NCBI GenBank assembly: GCA_016181985.1
Contig: JACOYG010000002.1
Coordinates: 1-21,256 of the forward strand
Reading direction: 5' to 3'
Length of the DNA stretch: 21,256 bases
Source: Candidatus Nealsoniibacteriota bacterium
GTDB lineage: Bacteria > Patescibacteriota > Minisyncoccia > Minisyncoccales > MHMH01
Positions 6,347 to 12,279 of this stretch are shown here, in pieces. The notes beneath the pieces are model-generated. The model worked only from the letters and a program-made list of their open reading frames with translations, did no database searches and was not told the DNA's origin. The translations under genes and the position numbers were made by a program. Each line of letters opens with the position of its first letter. Position 1 is the stretch's first letter.

Positions 6347-7636
6347 TTACTTCGACCTTTTGGGCAGGAGATATTCGCACAATTTGTAAATATTCCCGGC
6401 GCCCATGATTATTAAAACTTCTATTTGACCAAAATTCTTTTTTAGAAATGGCAGGATTTCTTTATTTGGCAAATACATTACATTTTTCCTGCTCACCGCT
6501 TCGACTAACTTTTGAGAGCTTATTCCTTTTTTTATTTCTCTCTCTTCTCTGCCGGCCACATCATAAATGTCGGTGATTATAATCTTATCTGTTGGAGCTT
6601 TCCTGAATATTTTTACGAATTCGTCAAATAAATAATGGGTTCTTTGATACTGATGCGGCTGATAAACGCACCAAATTTCTTTTTTGGGCCATTTTTCTCT
6701 GGCGGCTTTTAAGGCGGCTATGGCTTTCGCCGGATTGTGGCCGTAATCTGAAACAAGAATAAAAGGTTTTAACTGCAAAATTTCGAATCTCCGCCAAGCT
6801 CCTTTATATTCGGATAACGCTTTAAATGAAACCTTATCGGGAATCTTCAAGGATCGAGCCACGGCTAAAGCCGCTAGAGCATCGTAAACATTATGCTCTC
6901 CGGGAACCTTTAGAATTTTCTTCAGTTTTTCCGCTTCCGACTGTCCTAACGAATATGTTGAGGTCGAGCCTCCCAAGGAGGTTCGACCTCCTAAAATTTC
7001 CCGAGTATTTTTATCATCATTATTAACTATTAAGATCCCTTCTTTCTGCAAGTGGCCGATATATTTTTTGAAAGATAAAATATAATTTTTAAGGTTTTTA
7101 TAATAATCCAAGTGATCGGCTTCAATATTGGTGATCACGATGATTTTCGGCCAATAATTCAAAAATGAACCGAAGTGTTCATCCGCTTCAATAATCAGAT
7201 ACTCGCTATTGCCCACCCTGCAGTTGCTGTCTCCAAACTCTTTTAATTTTGTGCCGATAATCACGGTCGGATCAAAACCGGCTTTTATCAGAATAAGACT
7301 GATCATAGCCGTGGTGGTGCTTTTTCCGCTGGTGCCCGAAACCGCTATGGTAAAATGCTTCTTTGTAAGCTCCCCTAAGGTTTCCGGATAGCTTTTAACT
7401 ATGGAGGTTTCGCCTCCATAGTTTATAGCCGGACTATAAATTACCAAATCAAATCTTTTGGCTGAATCTTCGAGATTTTCTTTGCCGATGTAAACTTTAA
7501 CGCCTTTCTTTTTAAGGGAATCGGTGATTTCCGAATAAACCAAATCAGACCCCGAAACTTCGTGGCCTTTTGCCAAATAGTACTGAGCTAAAGCCGATAC
7601 GCCGATTCCGCCGATGCCGACAAAGTGAACCCTCAT
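6347..7636 (-). CDS. murC: UDP-N-acetylmuramate--L-alanine ligase (MurC), with embedded palindromic segments
   Basis: Cytoplasmic ATP-dependent ligase that adds L-Ala to UDP-MurNAc. The Rossmann-like N-terminal domain shows HFVGIGGIGVSALA (residues 4-17), the ATP loop is SGTSGKSTTTAM (100-111), and further Mur-ligase marks are EADEHFGSF (150-158), TNIEADHLDYY (169-179), EHNVYDALAALAV (247-259), GAWRRFE (279-285) and DYGHNP (297-302). Length 429 is slightly short for MurC (about 450-480). Two stretches look foreign: NYGGETSIV (72-80), where MurC usually has a longer segment after SPAI, and GGRTSLGGSTST (216-227). Both are encoded by perfect or near-perfect DNA palindromes (7397-7423 and 6960-6990) related to the intergenic elements. 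The start overlaps the thpR stop as ATGA, so translation is probably coupled. Confidence 0.95.
   Translation of the reverse strand: MRVHFVGIGGIGVSALAQYYLAKGHEVSGSDLVYSEITDSLKKKGVKVYIGKENLEDSAKRFDLVIYSPAINYGGETSIVKSYPETLGELTKKHFTIAVSGTSGKSTTTAMISLILIKAGFDPTVIIGTKLKEFGDSNCRVGNSEYLIIEADEHFGSFLNYWPKIIVITNIEADHLDYYKNLKNYILSFKKYIGHLQKEGILIVNNDDKNTREILGGRTSLGGSTSTYSLGQSEAEKLKKILKVPGEHNVYDALAALAVARSLKIPDKVSFKALSEYKGAWRRFEILQLKPFILVSDYGHNPAKAIAALKAAREKWPKKEIWCVYQPHQYQRTHYLFDEFVKIFRKAPTDKIIITDIYDVAGREEREIKKGISSQKLVEAVSRKNVMYLPNKEILPFLKKNFGQIEVLIIMGAGNIYKLCEYLLPKRSK
6960..6990. repeat. Palindromic element inside murC, shortened GC-rich type
   Basis: Two 13-nt hairpin units, GAGGTCGAGCCTC (6960-6972) and GAGGTTCGACCTC (6978-6990), in inverted orientation around a 5-nt centre. 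The second unit is identical to the end of the element at 2968-3009. Read on the coding strand it gives GGRTS-L-GGSTS in frame. Compared with the 42-nt intergenic copies the centre is 11 nt shorter. Confidence 0.85.
7397..7423. repeat. Palindrome inside murC encoding GGETS
   Basis: Perfect 11-nt arms AACTATGGAGG (7397-7407) and its reverse complement (7413-7423) with a 5-nt loop. Its core on the coding strand, GAGGCGAAACCTC, has the length and the GAGG...CGA...CCTC pattern of the 13-nt unit found at 6960-6990 and in the intergenic copies. It is read in the frame that gives GGETS. Confidence 0.8.
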
Positions 7637-8142
7637 AAGCTGTCTTTTAATGGAAACGATTCTAAAATAGTATACTTGGGACCTCCCCCGCCTCCGCCCA
7701 ACGAACTTTCCATTACCTCAATTGAGTTTACTTCAAAAATCAAATTAATATCTTCTTCAATCTCCGGTCTTTCTTCCGGTTCAATTTGCTTCCACTGCCA
7801 AGCTTTGATTCTGCCCAATGTGATGTGGGGAATGATATCAAACTCCCTAGTCCTCTCCCCCATGGCCCAAACCATTCGAGGGGGAATTTTTTCCGGAGGG
7901 CCGTAGCATATTCTATTAAGCTTCACCTCGAAAGAATCATGTTTTGATGCCATCTCTTTAACGGTTTTGAGCACTTCCAAAATTTCTTCATCCTGTATGT
8001 ATCCCAAAAATTCCATAGTAATATGGAGATTGTCTTTTTTTGTCCACTTAACCGGCAATTCTGGCCACTTATCGCTATAAGAAGCGAGCTTCTTTTTTAC
8101 GTCTTCCGGTAAATTAATGGCAATAAAAACCCGATGTCTCAT
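7633..8142 (-). CDS. thpR: RNA 2',3'-cyclic phosphodiesterase / 2'-5' RNA ligase family (ThpR-like)
   Basis: Two-histidine phosphoesterase that opens 2',3'-cyclic phosphate RNA ends. Both catalytic HxT motifs are present: His40-Ile-Thr42 (NLHITMEFLG) and His106-Ile-Thr108 (PHITLGRI). At 169 residues it is a little short. The segment between VWAMGE (91-96) and the second HxT motif is only a few residues, where the family usually has a helix of roughly 20-25 residues. Near the C-terminus the usual SxLxxxGPxY loop carries a run of six glycines (149-154) from a GC-rich tract. It heads the thpR-murC pair and overlaps murC by four bases. It begins 28 nt beyond the U-tract of the upstream RNA gene, so its own promoter should lie in that gap or transcription reads through. 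Confidence 0.9.
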   Translation of the reverse strand: MRHRVFIAINLPEDVKKKLASYSDKWPELPVKWTKKDNLHITMEFLGYIQDEEILEVLKTVKEMASKHDSFEVKLNRICYGPPEKIPPRMVWAMGERTREFDIIPHITLGRIKAWQWKQIEPEERPEIEEDINLIFEVNSIEVMESSLGGGGGGPKYTILESFPLKDSL

Positions 8143-8169
8143 AAGCTAAGTATCGCATAATAATAAAGT

Positions 8170-8206
8170 AAAAAAAAGACCGCCTTTGGCTTTTAAGCTA
8201 AGGCGG
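8170..8206 (-). terminator. Intrinsic terminator of the structured RNA
   Basis: On the minus strand CCGCCTT (8200-8206) pairs with AAGGCGG (8180-8186), with additional GCTT/AAGC pairing possible inside, followed by TC and eight U (8170-8177). This is a classical rho-independent terminator. The opposite direction lacks a comparable U-run. Confidence 0.9.
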
Positions 8207-8639
8207 ATCTGTTTCTTCTTTTCGGCGGGGCCAGAGTAGCACCTAGCGCGCGCTTATTGAATGATCGCTGGAAATATCCAGCATATTGCGAGCGCGCGGC
8301 ATGCATATCGTGGACCCCGCCGCCGATTCCTTGTTACCGCTTACCCGAGGGGAATCGGTGTTCCTCGAATAAGCCTTGTACGAGCTGTTAGAAAAAAGCG
8401 TTGCATTTTTTGGCCCTCCTTTTGGCCGTTTCCCGGAGTTGTTGTGCTCGCCGGTTCCTTATGTTCCGCTTACCTGGAGGGAACCGGTGGACCCCAGATA
8501 AGCCCCGTACAGTATTTTGGAAAAAATCGGTGGCGCATAGACCTCCGCGTCTCCCCCAAAGGCATATTTAGCTAACCGTGGGGAGAGAATTATCCTGAGC
8601 TTGCCTAAGAACAATTCTCTCCCCTGTTATCGTCTAACA
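8170..8639 (-). ncRNA. Structured non-coding RNA with tandem pseudoknots, family not recognised
   Basis: About 470 nt bounded by a consensus promoter and an intrinsic terminator on the minus strand. Predicted parts in transcript order: a 12-bp hairpin (8613-8624 with 8580-8591); pseudoknot 1 (8451-8503); a linker with a possible small pseudoknot (8412-8438); pseudoknot 2 (8323-8374); a long hairpin closed by an 8-bp CGGCGGGG/CCCCGCCG helix (8315-8322 with 8223-8230) and containing GCGCGC and CTGG/CCAG helices; then the terminator. The two pseudoknots share one plan: a 12-nt strand (8492-8503; 8363-8374), 4-nt linker, 8-nt strand (8480-8487; 8351-8358), partner of the 12-nt strand (8468-8479; 8339-8350), 8-9 nt linker, partner of the 8-nt strand (8451-8458; 8323-8330). 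All positions pair, with one G-C to A-U covariation between copies. The G-U pairs work only on the minus strand. I found no tRNA-like end, CCA, tag frame, RNase P core or SRP motif. Confidence 0.8.
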
Positions 8640-8645
8640 AGAAAC

Positions 8646-8674
8646 AGCATAGCATGGCTCTCAAAACTTGTCAA
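8646..8674 (-). promoter_or_regulatory. Consensus promoter of the structured RNA
   Basis: Minus-strand TTGACA (8669-8674), a 17-nt spacer and TATGCT (8646-8651). Transcription would begin near 8639, about 15 nt before the first hairpin. The perfect -35 box and ideal spacing suggest strong constitutive expression. Confidence 0.82.
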
Positions 8675-8697
8675 TAGTGCGCGGGTTTTGGTACAAT
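8668..8697 (+). promoter_or_regulatory. Divergent promoter for the HhH-fmt-efp unit
   Basis: Plus-strand TTGTCA (8668-8673), an 18-nt spacer and TACAAT (8692-8697). Its -35 box overlaps the -35 box of the opposite promoter at 8669-8674. The expected start near 8704 leaves only a few bases before the ATG at 8712, so the mRNA would be almost leaderless. Confidence 0.6.
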
Positions 8698-8711
8698 GTT
8701 AAAATGAATCA

Positions 8712-9356
8712 ATGGCTAACCATGGTTTAATGAAAATTTTTAACGAAATGGCCGAACTTTTGGAAATAAAAGGTGTGGCTTTTAAGCCGGCGGCTTACCG
8801 GAGGGCGGCTGCGTCTTTGCAAAAAATGGAAAAAAATATTTCATCAGATTTTGAAAAAATACCGGGAGTCGGCGAAAGTATTTCCAAGAAAATAAAAGAA
8901 TATTTTAAAACAGGGAAAATAAAAGATTACGAAGAACTTAAAAAAGAAACCGCCATTCAGCAAATCGTCACTTATTTTTTTGAAACAAAAGGCGTGAACT
9001 TGGATGAATTGAAAAAAAGCGCCAGAAATAAAAAAATCATTTATTCAAGATTTACCAAGCCGGCAAAACAACTGCTGGAACTGGCCGGTTCCATTGAAAA
9101 AGCCAAGGAGGCAATCACCAAAGTGGCCGAGTGGGCAAAATCAAGAAATTTAGACTATGCCATTGAAACGGTATTCAAGAAATGGCTGGAACTGGACAGA
9201 TTAAAGCCGAAGGAAGTTGTAAAAAAGCCATTTTACCGTGACGACCCGATGATTTGGTCGGAATCAAAAAAGAAGTGGTACGTCGTATCCCCGGAAAACG
9301 GCTGGCTCGAATTCGCCGGCAAAGAATCCGAAATCGAATGGAAAATAATAAAATAA
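8712..9356 (+). CDS. Pol beta-type N-terminal HhH domain protein with an unassigned C-terminal domain
   Basis: 214 residues. Residues 8 to about 78 match the N-terminal 8-kDa-like domain of family X DNA polymerases: NEMAELLEIKGVAFKPAAYR, then a helix-hairpin-helix, IPGVGESISKKIKEYFKTG (about 49-67). This domain binds DNA ends or gaps and in Pol beta carries the lyase activity. The polymerase domain itself is absent. Instead there is a helical linker and a C-terminal part with FYRDDPMIWSESKKKWYVV and WLEFAGKESEIEW, rich in Trp and Lys, which I cannot assign to a family. A role in DNA binding or repair is inference. Met1 at 8712 is used, and Met7 is an alternative start. No Shine-Dalgarno sequence is seen, in keeping with a near-leaderless transcript. 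The end overlaps fmt by 19 nt. Confidence 0.82.
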   Translation: MANHGLMKIFNEMAELLEIKGVAFKPAAYRRAAASLQKMEKNISSDFEKIPGVGESISKKIKEYFKTGKIKDYEELKKETAIQQIVTYFFETKGVNLDELKKSARNKKIIYSRFTKPAKQLLELAGSIEKAKEAITKVAEWAKSRNLDYAIETVFKKWLELDRLKPKEVVKKPFYRDDPMIWSESKKKWYVVSPENGWLEFAGKESEIEWKIIK

Positions 9357-10195
9357 AAATTGTCTTTATTGGGACGCCCGAGTTTGGGGCGACAGTTTTG
9401 GAGAGGTTAATAAGGGGCGGATTTCCGCCGGTTTTGGTTATTACCGAAACCGATAAGCCTTCCGGCAGGAAACAAATAGTCACTCCCCCGCCCGTCAAAA
9501 TCACCGCCCAAAAATACGATATTCAAATTGAGCAACCAGAAAAAATCTTAAATCTTAAATCTTTAATCTTAAATCTGCATCCTGACTTAATTATCGTTGC
9601 CGCCTACGGGCAAATTTTGCCCAAGGAAATATTGGAAATTCCGAAATACGGCTGTTTAAACGTTCACCCGTCGTTATTACCGAAATACCGGGGCGCAACT
9701 CCAGTGCAATCGGCAATTTTAAATGGCGATAAAGAAACCGGAGTAACCATAATGCTTATGGACGAAGGAATCGATACGGGTCCGATATTAAGCCAAAAGA
9801 AAACGGAAATCGGCTCAAATGAAACATATCAAGAACTTCACGGCAGATTGGCTGTTATCGGCTCCGAACTTTTAACAGATACTATTCCCGACTGGATCGG
9901 CGGGAGAATAAAACTCGCGCGTCAAGATGAAAAAATCGCCGTTTATACTAAAATTCTCGCCAGAGAAGACGGCTTAATTGATTGGCGCAAATCTCCCGAA
10001 GAATTGGACAGGCGCATTCGCGCCCTAAACCCGTGGCCGGGCACTTATACTGTTCAGCGCGAAAAACGCATCAAGGTCTTGAAGGCGCGGCTGGAAAGTG
10101 GTAAATTGATAATTGAGTCAGTCCAGCCCGAAGGCAAAAAACCGATGAGCTATAAAGACTTTCTCCGAGGCAATAATAATTTAGGATTAGAATAA
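9338..10195 (+). CDS. fmt: Methionyl-tRNA formyltransferase
   Basis: Formylates Met-tRNA(fMet) using 10-formyl-tetrahydrofolate. The start at ATG 9338-9340 fits the family N-terminus (KIKIVFIGTPEFGATVLERL); the frame is open upstream to 9254, but that part is Arg-rich shadow of the preceding gene. The catalytic residues Asn108, His110 and Asp146 are all present in LNVHPSLLPKYRGA and LMDEGIDTGPIL. At 285 residues it is short (about 310 usual), and the C-terminal tRNA-binding domain is trimmed. Residues 69-80 (KILNLKSLILNL) are encoded by five tandem 7-nt units. It works with the peptide deformylase gene at 17915-18409. It lies between the HhH gene and efp on one transcript. Confidence 0.94.
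   Translation: MENNKIKIVFIGTPEFGATVLERLIRGGFPPVLVITETDKPSGRKQIVTPPPVKITAQKYDIQIEQPEKILNLKSLILNLHPDLIIVAAYGQILPKEILEIPKYGCLNVHPSLLPKYRGATPVQSAILNGDKETGVTIMLMDEGIDTGPILSQKKTEIGSNETYQELHGRLAVIGSELLTDTIPDWIGGRIKLARQDEKIAVYTKILAREDGLIDWRKSPEELDRRIRALNPWPGTYTVQREKRIKVLKARLESGKLIIESVQPEGKKPMSYKDFLRGNNNLGLE
9543..9577 (+). repeat. Five tandem 7-nt repeats inside fmt
   Basis: AAATCTT three times, then TAATCTT and AAATCTG, exactly in register. Because 7 is not a multiple of 3, gain or loss of one unit would shift the fmt frame. Confidence 0.85.
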
Positions 10196-10221
10196 TTAGG
10201 TTAATTAGATTAATTTTTTAT

Positions 10222-10785
10222 ATGTTAACTCACACTGATTTAAAAAAGGGGATAAGAATCATCTTGGACGGCCAGCCATTTGAAGTCATGGAAGCTAATT
10301 CCCTTAAAAAGGCCCAGCGCCGGCCGGTTGTCCAAACCAGAATCAAAAACTTGATCAGCGGGAACGTATTCGACAGAAACTTTCAGCAAGGCGAAGTTTT
10401 TGAAGAAGCCGAAATTATAAAATTAAAGGCAAAATTTCTCTATTTGCATAGGGACCACTATTTCTTTTGCGAAGAAAGCAATCCTTCCAAGAGATTTGAA
10501 TTATCTTTAGAGCAAATCGGAACACAAGCTAAATTTTTAAAACCGAACCAGCCGATTGAAGCCTTGATTTTTGATGAAAAAATAATCGGCGTTGTTTTGC
10601 CGATAAAGGTAAATCTAAAAGTTACTGAAGCCCCTCCGGGCGTCCAAGGCGACAGGGCCCAGGGCGGAACCAAAACCGTAGTCCTGGAATCGGGAGGAAC
10701 TGCCGATGTCCCTCTCTTTGTGGAAGAAGGCGACGTAATTGAAATCAACACCGACACAGGAGAATACACAAAAAGAGTTGAATAG
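10222..10785 (+). CDS. efp: Translation elongation factor P with an unusual tip loop
   Basis: Relieves ribosome stalling at polyproline stretches by binding between the P and E sites. The full-length 187-residue product has the three-domain EF-P layout, including the conserved PPGVQGDRAQGGTKTVVLESG and VPLFVEEGDVIEINTDTGEY. Domain I can be aligned to E. coli EF-P without gaps from DGxP to the SG/TG after the loop. In that alignment the position of the modified Lys34 is Gln32, and the usual PGKG tip reads KAQR. The factor therefore lacks the target residue of both EpmA (Lys) and EarP (Arg) modification. Lys29, Lys30, Arg33 and Arg34 are nearby and might substitute. It lies 26 nt after fmt and 4 nt before the next gene. 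Confidence 0.95.
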   Translation: MLTHTDLKKGIRIILDGQPFEVMEANSLKKAQRRPVVQTRIKNLISGNVFDRNFQQGEVFEEAEIIKLKAKFLYLHRDHYFFCEESNPSKRFELSLEQIGTQAKFLKPNQPIEALIFDEKIIGVVLPIKVNLKVTEAPPGVQGDRAQGGTKTVVLESGGTADVPLFVEEGDVIEINTDTGEYTKRVE

Positions 10786-10789
10786 AAAA

Positions 10790-11755
10790 ATGAAAGTTTT
10801 TGAACTGCATTTTAATCCAAAGGGAAGGAAAGATAGCGTTTTTGACAGCTTCGTGTATGACCCCGAAAATACCCAAGAAACACAAATGGGCTCTTTATGC
10901 ATGGCCGGAGAATTAACAAGGGCTCTGCCTCAAAATGGCAGTTTCTTGGACAGCATTTCCGGCGCGATTAAAAACGAATTTTATAATAAAGCAAACTTCT
11001 CCGAAGCGCTGAAACAAGCCAATGTTTTCTTGGACAAAGAAACAAAAACGGGAAACGTTAATTGGCTCGGAAATTTAAATTTCGCAATCGTTAACATTAA
11101 AGATTCGATACTAAATTTTACAAAAGTCGGTAATATAAAAATACTGCTTTTGAGGGACGGTGAAGTTTTGGATATCGGCCAAAATCTTGAACTCCAGGAT
11201 CAGGAGCCCTACCCCATGAAGGTGTTCAGCAATATAGCTTCGGGTAAATTATCGCCGCAAGATAAAATTCTCATTACGACTCAAGAAATTTTTTCCATTA
11301 TTTCAAGGAATGAAAATTTTTTTAATCAATTAAGCCAAATCTCCAGCGAAAAAGAACTTAAAAATATCTTCAAATACGACCGAGACGCCCTTTCTGAAAT
11401 TTCCGGCATCTGCCTGTTAATTGCCGAAGGAGGTTCGTCTTCAACAATTGCTTTTCCGAGTATTAAATTTTCCTTGCCCGTATTTTCAAAAAAAATCATC
11501 TTAATAATAATTTTTACTTTAATTTTGGCATCTGCTTTTTTTATGTTTGGAGGAAAAAAGAAAGAACAATCGGATCCAAATCAAGAAAAATTAAAACAGG
11601 CCCGCTATAAAATAATGATGGCGGAAAACTTCGTGATTATGAAAAAAGACGAAAAAGCCCAGACTCTTTTTCAAGAATCCTGGGATATTCTCTCCCCTAT
11701 TAAAACCGAGGAAGCCGCATCTCTCAGAGAATCGATAAAAAAACACATTAAATAA
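10790..11755 (+). CDS. Membrane protein with PP2C-like phosphatase-related domain
   Basis: 321 residues from the preferred ATG at 10790-10792, 4 nt after the efp stop; an upstream in-frame ATG at 10739 lies inside efp. The N-terminal 220 residues resemble a divergent PP2C/PPM-type fold: an FAIVNIKDSILNFTKVGNIKILLLRDGEV stretch is reminiscent of the PP2C GDSRxYLLRxGEL strand pair, followed by SPQDKILITTQEIF. The usual acidic metal-binding motifs are not evident, so catalytic activity is doubtful. A single transmembrane segment follows (IILIIIFTLILASAFFMF, about residues 236-253), then a charged helical tail of 65 residues that looks TPR-like. I recall similar proteins beside translation genes in Parcubacteria but know of no function. 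It is probably the last gene of the fmt-efp unit. Confidence 0.75.
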   Translation: MKVFELHFNPKGRKDSVFDSFVYDPENTQETQMGSLCMAGELTRALPQNGSFLDSISGAIKNEFYNKANFSEALKQANVFLDKETKTGNVNWLGNLNFAIVNIKDSILNFTKVGNIKILLLRDGEVLDIGQNLELQDQEPYPMKVFSNIASGKLSPQDKILITTQEIFSIISRNENFFNQLSQISSEKELKNIFKYDRDALSEISGICLLIAEGGSSSTIAFPSIKFSLPVFSKKIILIIIFTLILASAFFMFGGKKKEQSDPNQEKLKQARYKIMMAENFVIMKKDEKAQTLFQESWDILSPIKTEEAASLRESIKKHIK

Positions 11756-11758
11756 CAA

Positions 11759-11800
11759 GAGGTCCGACCTCCCCCAAAATTACGGGGGAGGTCGGACCTC
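11759..11800. repeat. 42-nt palindromic element, GC-rich type, copy 2
   Basis: Same structure as 2968-3009: 17-nt perfect arms and the same 8-nt loop. It differs at two positions that are partners in the stem (T-A in copy 1, C-G here). It begins 3 nt after the PP2C-like gene stop and lies between two convergent genes, where it could act as a bidirectional 3'-end structure, though U-runs are weak. Confidence 0.93.
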
Positions 11801-11819
11801 AAAAAATCGCAGGCTCGTT

Positions 11820-12212
11820 TTACTTCAATTCCACTGTTGCGCCGGCGGCTTCAAACTTTTTCTTTAGCTCTTCCGCTTCTTCCTTCTTGGCGTTTTCCTT
11901 TACCATTTGAGGAGCTGCGGCTGCCGCATCCACTAAGTCCTTGGCTTCTTTTAAGCCCTTTCCTGTGGCATCTCTAACCACTTTAATTACCTCAATCTTT
12001 TTATCACCTACTCCCTTCAACTCAACGTTGAAAGATGTTTTTTCCTCAATAGCGGGAGCTCCGGCTGCAGCGGCTCCGCCGGCCGGCATTGCGGCCATGG
12101 GCGCTTGAACCTTTATTCCGTACTTATCTTCCAATACTTTCATTGCGCTGTTTAACTCAAGAACCGTAGCTGACGCTATATCTTGCGCTAATTTTTCTGG
12201 ATCAATTGCCAT
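11820..12212 (-). CDS. rplL: 50S ribosomal protein L7/L12
   Basis: Stalk protein that recruits translation factors. The 130 residues show an N-terminal dimerisation helix region (residues 5-33), an Ala/Gly/Pro-rich hinge (37-55) and the conserved C-terminal domain with FNVELKGVGDKKIEVIKVVR and TGKGLKEAKDLVDAAP-like segments. The C-terminal domain is typical except for an extended Ala run (DAAAAAPQMV). It follows rplJ in the usual order, with a 42-nt AT-rich palindrome between them that may adjust the L12:L10 ratio, since L12 is needed in several copies per L10; that role is inference. No Shine-Dalgarno sequence precedes the ATG; the leader is A/T-rich. Confidence 0.96.
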   Translation of the reverse strand: MAIDPEKLAQDIASATVLELNSAMKVLEDKYGIKVQAPMAAMPAGGAAAAGAPAIEEKTSFNVELKGVGDKKIEVIKVVRDATGKGLKEAKDLVDAAAAAPQMVKENAKKEEAEELKKKFEAAGATVELK

Positions 12213-12226
12213 AAATTTTATTTTTT

Positions 12227-12268
12227 GATTTACGAAATCCTCTCAAATCTGAGTGGATTTCGTAAATC
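12227..12268. repeat. 42-nt palindromic element, AT-rich type, copy 2
   Basis: Between rplJ and rplL. The arms (12227-12240 and 12255-12268) are identical to those of 1931-1972. The whole element equals the reverse complement of copy 1 except for one base in the centre (CTCAAATCTGAG). Confidence 0.93.
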
Positions 12269-12279
12269 TTTAATTTTAA

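Noticed and set aside
8261..8575. Plus-strand frame of 104 residues across the RNA locus
   Set aside because: It reads through the paired segments of the RNA, has an Arg/Gly-rich composition without domain features and no ribosome site.
8170..8639. Assignment of the structured RNA as tmRNA, RNase P RNA or SRP RNA
   Set aside because: No T-arm, CCA end or Ala-Ala-stop tag frame on either strand; no RNase P conserved core (GAGGAAAGUCC type); no SRP GGAAG/GCAGC core. GGCTTAT recalls the RNase P end but lies within the pseudoknot helices.
10189..10214. AT-rich near-repeat (TTAATTAG units) between fmt and efp
   Set aside because: Short, imperfect and of low complexity; no hairpin or promoter spacing to support a function.
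11430..11442. GAGGTTCGTCTTC in the PP2C-like gene as a degenerate copy of the 13-nt palindromic unit
   Set aside because: It matches at 11 of 13 positions, but the two mismatches destroy the self-complementarity, so chance is as likely.
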